Positions 1 to 4,783 are shown, counted from the first letter of the stretch. The stretch is DNA of 6,367 nucleotides from a candidate division WWE3 bacterium RIFOXYD1_FULL_39_9 (GCA_001773295.1 MEWG01000010.1:1-6367), one strand, 5' to 3'. The notes: generated by a model not told the origin, from the letters alone. A program made the numbers and translations.

Positions 1-140
1 ATCGCGGACTCATCTCTACCACCTGACCTTAGTATTACAGCCAAAAGTTCTTCATTACTTAGACCTGATGTTCCTGACTTAAATATTTTTTCTCGCGGTT
101 TTTCATCTTTATTTAAGTCTCGGATGCGATAATTTGTCAT
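1..140 (-). CDS. radC: RadC-family protein, N-terminal part (cut by window edge)
   Basis: Reading leftward from an ATG at 140 gives 46 codons before the window edge, with no stop. The translation starts MTNYRIRDLNKDEKPREKI and continues with a SGLSNEELLAVILRSGGRDESA segment split here by wording only. The D-L-x-K-D-E-K-P-R-E-K block followed by L-S-x-E-E-L-L-A-x-I-L-R-x-G matches the conserved N-terminal helix-hairpin-helix-like region of RadC (UPF0758). The catalytic-looking JAB/MPN domain with its HxHxSxxxD metal motif would lie outside the window, so it cannot be checked. RadC was named for DNA repair, but its biochemical role is unsettled. No Shine-Dalgarno precedes the ATG; instead a palindrome and a -10-like box lie directly upstream, so the mRNA may be nearly leaderless. 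The gene diverges from the small regulator at 206. Family assignment is fairly sure; function is not. Confidence 0.82.
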   Translation of the reverse strand, partial: MTNYRIRDLNKDEKPREKIFKSGTSGLSNEELLAVILRSGGRDESA

Positions 141-145
141 GTACA

Positions 146-163
146 CTGCAATATATATTGCAG
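146..163. promoter_or_regulatory. Perfect 18-bp palindrome, candidate operator
   Basis: CTGCAATATATATTGCAG is identical to its own reverse complement across all 18 bases. It sits in the 65-base gap between the divergent radC and XRE-regulator genes. Short palindromes of this style with TGCA-type arms and an AT centre are typical targets of dimeric XRE/Cro-type repressors. The inference is that the neighbouring regulator binds here and controls radC, itself, or both. The palindrome covers the predicted radC -10 box (150-155), so binding would block that promoter. The palindrome is seen directly; the binding protein is inferred. Confidence 0.55.
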
Positions 164-178
164 CAAAGTTTATAACAA
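150..178 (-). promoter_or_regulatory. Predicted sigma70-type promoter of radC
   Basis: On the minus strand a -35 box TTGTTA (173-178) is followed after exactly 17 bases by a -10 box TATATT (150-155). Nine bases then separate the -10 box from the radC ATG at 140, so transcription would begin within about three bases of the start codon. The -10 box lies inside the 18-bp palindrome. Spacing is ideal, but AT-rich DNA yields such matches by chance, so confidence is moderate. Confidence 0.45.
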
Positions 179-190
179 GAAAGGTGTTTC

Positions 191-196
191 TATAAA
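191..196 (+). promoter_or_regulatory. Tentative -10 box of the XRE regulator gene
   Basis: TATAAA lies nine bases upstream of the ATG at 206. The best -35 partner is only a weak TTTATA at 169-174 with a 16-base spacer. If real, the transcript would start at or next to the start codon, as for radC. Another possible -10 is TATAAC at 171-176, which has no good -35 partner. This is weak evidence. Confidence 0.25.
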
Positions 197-205
197 AAAG
201 AGAAC

Positions 206-490
206 ATGCAATATAATGCATCAGTTTCCGAAAAAATTAAAAAACTCCGAGTTAAGCTGGACATGTCTCAGGAAAGATTTGGAAAGAAAATAGGACTGTC
301 AGGGAAGACTATTTCAGCTTATGAAACTGGGAAATGCGTGCCTCCTCTAAAAATACTAGAGAAGATAAGTGAGGAATATAGTACAGATTTTATCCAGCTC
401 ACAACGGCAAATAAGAATACATTTGAGGAACGATTGCATTCAATAAAGAAAGCAATGCACGATATTGAACAATTGTTTTTTGGTGAATGA
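206..490 (+). CDS. Small XRE/Cro-CI family helix-turn-helix regulator
   Basis: This 94-residue protein is a probable DNA-binding transcription regulator. Residues 7-62 form a Cro/CI-type HTH_3 domain: K-I-K-K-L-R near the start, helix 2 at about S21-I29 (S-Q-E-R-F-G-K-K-I), and recognition helix at about S32-Y39 (S-G-K-T-I-S-A-Y), followed by the family's E-x-G-K-x-x-P-P-L-x-x-L signature. Residues 71-94 look like an amphipathic helix that could serve dimerisation. There is no ligand or peptidase domain, so it is a minimal regulator. The ATG at 206 lacks a strong ribosome binding site, with only AAAGAG upstream. It diverges from radC with a palindrome between them, which suggests autoregulation. 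Its TGA stop (488-490) directly abuts the rpsI stop on the other strand. Target genes are unknown; plasmid, phage or toxin-antitoxin origin cannot be judged, and no toxin partner is visible. Confidence 0.85.
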   Translation: MQYNASVSEKIKKLRVKLDMSQERFGKKIGLSGKTISAYETGKCVPPLKILEKISEEYSTDFIQLTTANKNTFEERLHSIKKAMHDIEQLFFGE

Positions 491-952
491 TTACCTCTTG
501 GAGTATTGAGGTCTCTTTCTTGCTTTGTGCAAGAAGTATTTCTTTCTTTCAACCATTCTTGGATCTCTGGTTAGTAACCCTTGTTTGGCTAAAATGCTTC
601 TGAATTCTTCGCTGACTGTAGCAAGTGCGCTTGAAATTCCATGTACCAAGGCACCAAGTTGTGCGGATTTTCCTGAACCTGTGAGTTTTACTGATCCTGT
701 GTATTTTGCTTTAGGGTGTGATACACCTACTAAGTGGAAAGGTCTTAACCATTGAACCTGCTCTTCTTCAGTTTTGAAATATTCAGCAATATCTACGCCG
801 TTAATTGTAAACTCGCCTTTTTCTTCCCATAAGAATACTCTGGCAATTGCAGTTTTTCTTCTGCCGGTTCCGGCTATAAAACCAGATTTAACTTTAGCTT
901 TTGTTTTTGTAGTTTCTTGCTCGATTGTTTCTTCTTTTTTTGTTCTTGCCAT
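491..952 (-). CDS. rpsI: 30S ribosomal protein uS9
   Basis: This gene encodes uS9, a small-subunit protein whose C-terminal tail reaches the P-site tRNA anticodon arm. The 153-residue translation has the family's G-x-G-R-R-K-T-A-I-A-R-V block near residue 28, L-x-G-A-L-V-H-G-I-S-S-A-L in the middle, and the diagnostic L-L-T-R-D-x-R-M-V-E-R-K-K followed by K-A-R-K-R-P-Q-Y-S-K-R at the very end. The invariant Ser-Lys-Arg terminus is intact. The family is usually about 130 residues; the extra length is a Lys/Glu/Thr-rich N-terminal extension of about 22 residues. The ATG at 952 lies three bases after the rplM stop, with no clear Shine-Dalgarno, so translation is probably coupled to rplM. It is the last gene of the operon, and no intrinsic terminator follows; transcription would run antisense into the regulator gene at 206-490. 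Confidence 0.97.
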   Translation of the reverse strand: MARTKKEETIEQETTKTKAKVKSGFIAGTGRRKTAIARVFLWEEKGEFTINGVDIAEYFKTEEEQVQWLRPFHLVGVSHPKAKYTGSVKLTGSGKSAQLGALVHGISSALATVSEEFRSILAKQGLLTRDPRMVERKKYFLHKARKRPQYSKR

Positions 953-955
953 ATA

Positions 956-1387
956 TTATTCGGTAACTTTCTTCACCTGGCTTGCATGTGGATGTTCGCT
1001 ACCCTTGTATACAAATAATTTTCTCATCATTTCTTTTCTAAGCTTGTTATTTGGGAGCATGCCTATTATTGCATCTTCTACGACTCTCACCGGATTTTTA
1101 TCCATTCTTTTATCAAGTGTTGTCGCTCTTAAGCCTTTTGGATAACCAGTATACCATTGATAAGTTTTGTCTTTGAGTTTTTTTCCGGTTACTGTTATTT
1201 TCTCAGCATTTGTAATAACAACGTTATCTCCTACAGTCATGTTGTATGCAAAGATTGCTTTATTCTTACCAATAAGAAGTTTTGCTACACGAGAAGCCAG
1301 TCTTCCCAAAGTCTGATCCTTAGCGTCAATGAAATGCCAGTTATGTTTAATCGTATGCTTTTGTGGAACGGTTGTATTATTCTGCAT
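956..1387 (-). CDS. rplM: 50S ribosomal protein uL13
   Basis: This gene encodes uL13, an early-assembly large-subunit protein binding 23S rRNA. With the ATG at 1387 the product is 143 residues, matching the usual ~142. Visible family blocks are W-H-F-I-D-A-K-D-Q-T-L-G-R-L-A-S near residue 17, Y-x-W-Y-T-G-Y-P-K-G-L in the middle, and G-M-L-P-N-N-K-L-R-K-E-M followed by L-x-V-Y-K-G-S-E-H-P-H-A-S-Q near the end. An upstream in-frame TTG at 1411 would add eight residues, but the ATG has a GGAAG Shine-Dalgarno nine bases before it and gives the normal length, so I chose 1387. The start overlaps the end of rplQ by 11 bases in another frame, implying translational coupling. rplM-rpsI is a conserved pair, here joined directly to the alpha operon with no truA-like gene between. 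Confidence 0.96.
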   Translation of the reverse strand: MQNNTTVPQKHTIKHNWHFIDAKDQTLGRLASRVAKLLIGKNKAIFAYNMTVGDNVVITNAEKITVTGKKLKDKTYQWYTGYPKGLRATTLDKRMDKNPVRVVEDAIIGMLPNNKLRKEMMRKLFVYKGSEHPHASQVKKVTE

Positions 1388-1850
1388 CCTTATTTTCTTC
1401 CTTTTCGGCAACTTCTACCTTTTCTTCTTTCTTTGCTTTTTTCTCAGTTTTTGCAGTTGTTTTCTTAGGAGCATTTTTTGTAAATTCAATTCTTGCGAGT
1501 AATGCGTTGTCCCCAAGTCTATTACCGACCTTTACAATTCTGGTGTATCCGCCGGGTGTATCAGAAAATCTAGCGGAAATGTCCTCGATAAGCTTCTTAA
1601 TTGCTTCAGACTGACCAATCTTTTTGTTTAATGTTTTTACTGCATTAAACTTTTTAATCTTGTCGTTTGATTTGTGGGCTTTTCCTGCGTAGGTTATCAT
1701 TTTTTCAATATGAGGTTTAAGCAACTTTGCTTTTGCCAATGTAGTCTCGATCTTTTCATGAATAATCAATTCAGTTGATAAATTCATCAACAATGATTTC
1801 ATGTGATCCGTATCTCTATTGATTCTTTTCTTATTAACTCTATGTCTCAT
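1377..1850 (-). CDS. rplQ: 50S ribosomal protein bL17
   Basis: This gene encodes bL17, a bacterial large-subunit protein near the peptide exit tunnel. The start M-R-H-R-V-N-K-K-R-I-N-R-D-T-D-H is the family's N-terminal signature, followed by the L-L-M-N-L-S-T-E-L-I-I-H-E-K-I-E-T-T block and the closing R-F-S-D-T-P-G-G-Y-T-R-I-V-K-V-x-N-R-L-G-D-N-A. The folded core ends near residue 126. Residues 127-157 are a low-complexity Lys/Glu/Ala/Thr tail, probably disordered, bringing the length to 157 against about 115-130 for compact members. The start lies one base after the rpoA stop, and an AGAAGG element 11 bases upstream may serve as Shine-Dalgarno. The last 11 bases overlap rplM. rpoA-rplQ is an almost universal bacterial pair. 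Confidence 0.97.
   Translation of the reverse strand: MRHRVNKKRINRDTDHMKSLLMNLSTELIIHEKIETTLAKAKLLKPHIEKMITYAGKAHKSNDKIKKFNAVKTLNKKIGQSEAIKKLIEDISARFSDTPGGYTRIVKVGNRLGDNALLARIEFTKNAPKKTTAKTEKKAKKEEKVEVAEKEENKDAE
1397..1401 (-). promoter_or_regulatory. Ribosome binding site of rplM (decides start)
   Basis: GGAAG on the minus strand ends nine bases before the ATG at 1387, inside the 3' end of rplQ. It favours 1387 over the in-frame TTG at 1411. It is one of the better Shine-Dalgarno matches in an operon where most starts lack one. Confidence 0.5.
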
Positions 1851-1851
1851 A

Positions 1852-2769
1852 TTATCTATAACCTTCTTTTTCGAGCAGTTTCTTTATCTCACTTATTGAT
1901 TTCTCGCCAAGATTCTTGATATCGGAAATTTCTTCATCTGTTTTCTTTGCTAACTGTTGTAAAGTCTCGATTCCGTGTTTCTTAAGAGCATTTACAGTTC
2001 TTGTTTGTAAAGGAAGCTCTTCAATTGAAATAGTCTCAGTGTGTTTCACTTTGGTCTCTTTTGGTTCTTCATCAGATGCTTCTACAGGGGCTTCCCACTT
2101 TAGAATGTGAGTGTAGTATGAGCTTAAGATACTGGCGCTGTTCTTGATTGCTTCTTTTGGTGAAATACTTCCGTCTGTTTCTACTGAAAGTACCAATTTG
2201 TCCAGGTCAGCCTGTCTACCAAAACGGGTTGGTTCTACTTCATACGTAGAACTTACAATAGGTGAGAACAGTGCATCTAATACAATTACCCCGATCTTTG
2301 AAGTTTGTCTCTCTTCCATAGGGGAGTAGCCGACGCCGGACTCGATTACTAATTCCATATTTAATTCAGACTTGTTATTGGCCAAGGTAGCGATGTGTAA
2401 ATCTTTGTTCATTACTTCGGCTTCTGAAGAAATAGTTATATCAGCACCGGTTACATCACCAGGACCTTTTTTCTTTATAGTAGCTATTACAGTCTCGTCT
2501 CCGTGAAGTCTGAATCTTAATTTCTTTAGGTTAAGTGTCAACTCAACAACATCCTCTTTTACCCCAGGGATAGTGGTAAATTGATGATTTACACCATTTA
2601 CCTTTATCTGCGTTACTGCCGCACCTTTAATGGAGGTGAGCAATATTCTTCTAAGAGAGTTGCCCAGTGTTGCACCAAAACCGGTAGGTAATGGTTCAAT
2701 ACTGTAGATACCTAAATTTTTACTTTCCTTTATGGCCGAGATTTTTGTGTTTTCTATGTTTACTTGCAT
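1852..2769 (-). CDS. rpoA: DNA-directed RNA polymerase subunit alpha
   Basis: This is the RNA polymerase alpha subunit, which dimerises to nucleate assembly and contacts DNA and activators. It has 305 residues, slightly below the usual 310-330. The N-terminal domain (about 1-225) has the L-P-x-G-F-G-x-T-L-G-N-S-L-R-R-I-L-L dimer-interface block at 27-44, V-E-P-T-R-F-G-R-Q-x-D-L-D-K-L near 178-192 and T-D-G-S-I-S-P-K-E-A near 198-207. An acidic linker of about 20 residues follows. The C-terminal domain (about 246-305) keeps the residues used for UP-element DNA binding in E. coli: R257, N260, K290 and S291 align by spacing with R265, N268, K298 and S299. Upstream recognition therefore looks functional. 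A 30-base AT-rich gap separates it from rpsD; the only Shine-Dalgarno-like element is a distant AGAAAG. Confidence 0.98.
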   Translation of the reverse strand: MQVNIENTKISAIKESKNLGIYSIEPLPTGFGATLGNSLRRILLTSIKGAAVTQIKVNGVNHQFTTIPGVKEDVVELTLNLKKLRFRLHGDETVIATIKKKGPGDVTGADITISSEAEVMNKDLHIATLANNKSELNMELVIESGVGYSPMEERQTSKIGVIVLDALFSPIVSSTYEVEPTRFGRQADLDKLVLSVETDGSISPKEAIKNSASILSSYYTHILKWEAPVEASDEEPKETKVKHTETISIEELPLQTRTVNALKKHGIETLQQLAKKTDEEISDIKNLGEKSISEIKKLLEKEGYR

Positions 2770-2799
2770 ATTTTTTAAAAACTTTCTAAATATAAATAA

Positions 2800-3402
2800 T
2801 TACCTTGAATAATATTCAACGATTGAAGGAATATCTACCTTTTCCTGAACATCATCTTGTGTGGGAAGTCTTAAAAACTTCACATACTTCTCTTTAACAT
2901 TTGCTTGTAGCCATTCAGGAAGTACGAAACCTTCTCTTAATTGAATTTTGTCAAAACTTACTGGTTTAATTATATCTCCGACCTTTAATTGCTGCGAAGG
3001 AATGTCAACTTTTTTGTCGTTTACTAAAAATACTCCGTATCTAATCAACTGGCGTGCTTGGCCTCTTGAAACTGCAAATCCACTTCTGTAAACCACATTG
3101 TCAAATCTTGTTTCAAGATTATGAAGTAAAACTTCACCGGTAACACCTTTAGTTTTCAAAGAGTTTAAAACGTAATTTCTAAACTGTCTTTCTAATATTC
3201 CGTAGATTCTTTTGGCTTTCTGCTTCTCACGTAACTGTTTGCCATAGTTAGAAATATTTTTTCTCCTGGAGCCTTGCTGGCCAGGTGCATGTGGTCTCTT
3301 ATTAAGTGTGCATTTTTCGCCCTCGCATTTTGTTCCTTTGAGGTAAAGCTTCATGCCTTCTCTTCTGCACAATCTACATTTTGCTCCGCTAGTTCTTGCC
3401 AT
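2800..3402 (-). CDS. rpsD: 30S ribosomal protein uS4, zinc-binding form
   Basis: This gene encodes uS4, a primary 16S rRNA binder that starts small-subunit assembly and in several bacteria represses its own operon. The 200-residue product begins M-A-R-T-S-G-A-K-C-R-L-C-R-R-E-G. Cysteines at 9, 12, 26 and 31 form the C-x2-C-x13-C-x4-C zinc knuckle of the C+ form, with the same spacing known from Thermus S4. The S4 RNA-binding domain spans about 98-160, with R-x-D-N-V-V-Y-R-x-G-F-A and S-R-x-Q-A-R-Q-L-I visible. The ATG at 3402 follows rpsK after 14 bases without a Shine-Dalgarno. Its position in infA-rpmJ-rpsM-rpsK-rpsD-rpoA-rplQ is standard. The usual S4 repressor target upstream of rpsM is absent here, since rpsM starts two bases after rpmJ. 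Confidence 0.98.
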   Translation of the reverse strand: MARTSGAKCRLCRREGMKLYLKGTKCEGEKCTLNKRPHAPGQQGSRRKNISNYGKQLREKQKAKRIYGILERQFRNYVLNSLKTKGVTGEVLLHNLETRFDNVVYRSGFAVSRGQARQLIRYGVFLVNDKKVDIPSQQLKVGDIIKPVSFDKIQLREGFVLPEWLQANVKEKYVKFLRLPTQDDVQEKVDIPSIVEYYSR

Positions 3403-3416
3403 AATTATTTTCTAAA

Positions 3417-3794
3417 TTAAACTCTTCGCTTTTTCTTTGGTCTGCACCCATTATGTGGGATAGGTGTAGTATCCGAAATTGATATAACATTAAGACCGGC
3501 GGTTTTCAATGCTTTAATAGAAGAAATTCTACCTAACCCGGGTCCTTTAACTACCACAGATACTTCCTTTAATCCCATCGCTGCAGCTTGGTGAGCTATT
3601 GTTTCCGTTGCCTTTGTAGCAGCGTAAGGTGTAGCTCTTCTTGAGCCCTTAAACCCGGCTCTACCTGCGCTTCCGGATACCAAAGTATTACCTTCGGCGT
3701 CTGTAATTGTTATTAAAGTGTTATTAAAACCGGCAGTAATATAGACTCTGCCGCTGTGTACCTGTTTTGTTTCTTTCTTTTTTGTTTTTGCCAT
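3417..3794 (-). CDS. rpsK: 30S ribosomal protein uS11
   Basis: This gene encodes uS11, a platform protein of the small subunit near the E site and the Shine-Dalgarno helix. The 125-residue product has a basic N-terminus, then the family blocks I-T-A-G-F-N-N-T-L-I-T-I-T-D near residue 20, S-A-G-R-A-G-F-K-G-S-R-R-A-T-P-Y-A-A near 42, V-V-V-K-G-P-G-L-G-R near 81, and the invariant end I-S-D-T-T-P-I-P-H-N-G-C-R-P-K-K-K-R-R-V. Length is normal. The ATG at 3794 is preceded by A-rich sequence with at most an AAAGA element, and directly upstream by a pair of hairpins in the 47-base gap after rpsM. That gap is the longest inside the operon, so this start is the likeliest point of internal control. Confidence 0.98.
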   Translation of the reverse strand: MAKTKKKETKQVHSGRVYITAGFNNTLITITDAEGNTLVSGSAGRAGFKGSRRATPYAATKATETIAHQAAAMGLKEVSVVVKGPGLGRISSIKALKTAGLNVISISDTTPIPHNGCRPKKKRRV

Positions 3795-3807
3795 GGTTTT
3801 TATCTTT

Positions 3808-3828
3808 CATTCACTCGTAGAGTGAATG
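3808..3828 (-). promoter_or_regulatory. 9-bp perfect hairpin upstream of rpsK
   Basis: Arms CATTCACTC (3808-3816) and GAGTGAATG (3820-3828) are exact reverse complements around a three-base loop. The hairpin ends 13 bases before the rpsK ATG and is followed in the mRNA by A-rich sequence, not a U-run, so it is not an intrinsic terminator. A translational control site, ribosomal-protein target or RNA processing site would fit. The structure is plain in the sequence; the function is inferred. Confidence 0.55.
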
Positions 3829-3843
3829 GATGACGCAGTCATC
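3829..3843 (-). promoter_or_regulatory. 6-bp hairpin over the rpsM stop codon
   Basis: Arms GATGAC (3829-3834) and GTCATC (3838-3843) pair perfectly around a three-base loop. It directly abuts the 9-bp hairpin at 3808-3828 with no spacer, so the two could stack coaxially in the mRNA. It includes two bases of the rpsM TGA stop and a tandem TGA right after it. A terminating ribosome would have to melt it, which could link rpsM translation to the fold. Confidence 0.45.
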
Positions 3844-4228
3844 ATTTCTTAGCTAATTTCTTTTTCTGACCTCCTACTGTCTTTCTTTTACCCTTTCTGG
3901 TTCTAGAATTTGAACGGGTTCTCTGGCCTCTGACCGGAAGTCCGACCTTATGTCTTGTTCCTCTGTAGCTGCCGTTTTCCTGAAGTCTTCTGACATTTTG
4001 GCTAACCATTCTTCTTAATTCGCCCTCAACAGGAACTTCTGATTGTACTATAGTGCTTTGGATGCTGGCAAGGTCCGTATCGCTCAAATCCTTGACTCGC
4101 GTATTTGCATCTACGCCGGCTTTAGATAGAATTTTTCTAGAAGTGGTCAAACCAATTCCTTTTACATATGTCAGAGCAATTTCTACTCTTTTTTCATTTG
4201 GAATGTCTATACCTGCTAGTCTTGCCAT
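3842..4228 (-). CDS. rpsM: 30S ribosomal protein uS13
   Basis: This gene encodes uS13, a small-subunit head protein that contacts P-site tRNA and forms intersubunit bridges with uL5. The 128-residue product starts M-A-R-L-A-G-I-D-I-P-N-E-K-R and carries the helix-two-turn-helix block L-T-Y-V-K-G-I-G, then L-R-R-x-V-S-Q-N-V-R-R-L and the strongly conserved G-S-Y-R-G-x-R-H-x-x-G-L-P-V-R-G-Q-R-T-R-S-N-S-R-T-R-K-G. A Lys-rich tail ends the protein. The start has the best Shine-Dalgarno of the operon, AAGGA, five bases before the ATG and inside the end of rpmJ. The stop is a double TGA, unlike the TAA used by the other operon genes, and lies in a hairpin. Confidence 0.98.
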   Translation of the reverse strand: MARLAGIDIPNEKRVEIALTYVKGIGLTTSRKILSKAGVDANTRVKDLSDTDLASIQSTIVQSEVPVEGELRRMVSQNVRRLQENGSYRGTRHKVGLPVRGQRTRSNSRTRKGKRKTVGGQKKKLAKK

Positions 4229-4230
4229 AT

Positions 4231-4347
4231 TTATCCTTGTCTCTGCTTATGCTTAGGGTTTCTTTTACAAATAACCCTGAGAACACCTTTCCTTCTTATA
4301 ACTTTGCATTCTCTGCACATTGGTTTTACTGACGAACGTACTTTCAT
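4231..4347 (-). CDS. rpmJ: 50S ribosomal protein bL36, zinc-binding form
   Basis: This 38-residue gene encodes bL36, the smallest large-subunit protein, which bridges 23S rRNA helices near the elongation-factor site. Codon-by-codon translation from the ATG at 4347 gives M-K-V-R-S-S-V-K-P-M-C-R-E-C-K-V-I-R-R-K, then G-V-L-R-V-I-C-K-R-N-P-K-H-K-Q-R-Q-G and TAA. Cys11, Cys14, Cys27 and His33 form the CCCH zinc ribbon of the C+ type, with E. coli-like spacing and length. It starts three bases after the infA stop and ends two bases before rpsM, so the three genes are almost certainly translated in a coupled way. No Shine-Dalgarno is visible for its own start. Confidence 0.97.
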   Translation of the reverse strand: MKVRSSVKPMCRECKVIRRKGVLRVICKRNPKHKQRQG

Positions 4348-4350
4348 ATT

Positions 4351-4578
4351 TTATCTATATCTAAAAGATATTCTTCCTCTTGTAAGATCGTGGGGCGAAA
4401 ATTCGACTTTTACTTTATCGCCCGGCAAGATCTTAATCTTAAATTTACGCATTTTACCGGAAAGTGCAGCTAGAATCTCTTTGACTTCTTCGTCGCCGTC
4501 AAGCTCAATCTTGAACATGCCTCCCATCAAGGATTCAGTCACTTTTCCGTCTTTTATTATAATTTCCTTTGTACTCAT
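4351..4578 (-). CDS. infA: Translation initiation factor IF-1
   Basis: This gene encodes IF-1, an OB-fold protein that occupies the ribosomal A site during initiation together with IF-2 and IF-3. The 75-residue product shows I-I-I-K-D-G-K-V-T-E-S-L, then M-F-K-I-E-L-D-G-D, and the diagnostic block S-G-K-M-R-K-F-K-I-K-I-L-P-G-D-K-V-K-V-E-F-S-P-H-D-L-T-R-G-R-I. It is about three residues longer than the common 72, with the extra residues in the E-V-K-E-I-L-A-A-L loop before S-G-K-M-R. It is the first gene of the operon, about 50 bases below the predicted transcription start. The ATG at 4578 has no Shine-Dalgarno. In many bacteria map, adk and secY precede infA; here the upstream neighbour is the divergent serS. 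Confidence 0.97.
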   Translation of the reverse strand: MSTKEIIIKDGKVTESLMGGMFKIELDGDEEVKEILAALSGKMRKFKIKILPGDKVKVEFSPHDLTRGRISFRYR

Positions 4579-4634
4579 TAATTAGTTTTAGCGAATCTTT
4601 CGATAATATATTCCAATATAGCTTAACGCGGAAG

Positions 4635-4663
4635 ATTCTATCAAAACCTCAAGAATAGGTCAA
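4635..4663 (-). promoter_or_regulatory. Predicted sigma70-type promoter of the infA-rpsI operon
   Basis: On the minus strand the -35 box TTGACC (4658-4663) and -10 box TAGAAT (4635-4640) are separated by exactly 17 bases. TG one base before the -10 box makes it an extended -10 as well. Transcription should start near 4628, giving a leader of about 50 bases before infA. An inverted repeat, ACCTCA (4646-4651) and TGAGGT (4664-4669), brackets the -35 box. This is the strongest promoter match in the window together with that of serS. Confidence 0.75.
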
Positions 4664-4705
4664 TGAGGTGAATACGCGACTATGCCTATTTACTGCCATG
4701 TGTAC

Positions 4706-4742
4706 TTTGGGAGTCGGCTTTTTTGCCGTCGTAACACCCAAA
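4706..4742. repeat. Imperfect nested hairpin in the divergent region
   Basis: The outer arms TTTGGG (4706-4711) and CCCAAA (4737-4742) are exact reverse complements. The inner arms CGGC (4715-4718) and GCCG (4725-4728) are exact too, with TTTTTT as loop. A 3-by-8 internal loop separates the stems. Because the T-run is in the loop, it is not a normal terminator on either strand. The role is unknown. Confidence 0.35.
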
Positions 4743-4754
4743 CAAACAACTTCG

Positions 4755-4783
4755 TTGACTTTTAAAGATTCGAAATCTATATT
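4755..4783 (+). promoter_or_regulatory. Predicted sigma70-type promoter of serS
   Basis: TTGACT (4755-4760) and TATATT (4778-4783) are separated by exactly 17 bases. Transcription would start near 4790, leaving a leader of about 63 bases. The spacer contains an inverted repeat, AGATT (4766-4770) and AATCT (4774-4778). A perfect TATAAT at 4789-4794 has no matching -35 box and is less likely to be used. Confidence 0.65.

Noticed and set aside
517..535. 7-bp hairpin TTCTTGC/GCAAGAA followed on the plus strand by T-rich sequence, as terminator for the regulator gene
   Set aside because: It lies in the conserved coding sequence for the uS9 C-terminal region and the T-run is broken by other bases, so it may be only a by-product of the codons.
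774..1145. Hydrophobic plus-strand open frame opposite rpsI and rplM, resembling a membrane protein
   Set aside because: The hydrophobicity comes from reading Lys/Glu-rich ribosomal codons in reverse; the opposite strand is clearly the coding one.
1388..1411. In-frame TTG start at 1411 that would lengthen rplM by eight residues
   Set aside because: The ATG at 1387 gives the normal uL13 length and has a Shine-Dalgarno-like GGAAG; the extra residues match no part of the family.
3839..3844. Possible UGA recoding, suggested by the tandem TGA after rpsM
   Set aside because: uS13 ends normally in a Lys-rich tail at the first TGA, and the regulator also ends at TGA, so UGA reads as stop.
4304..4585. 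Open frame on the plus strand opposite infA and rpmJ
   Set aside because: It is the antisense of two strongly conserved genes and has no family resemblance.
4649..4699. 16-residue minus-strand peptide frame upstream of infA, considered as a leader peptide
   Set aside because: It lies upstream of and across the predicted operon promoter, so it would not be on that mRNA. The longer open stretch behind it has no start codon of the usual kind and no recognisable homology.
4682..4765. 27-codon plus-strand open frame in the divergent region
   Set aside because: It overlaps the serS -35 box, has no ribosome binding site and resembles no known peptide.
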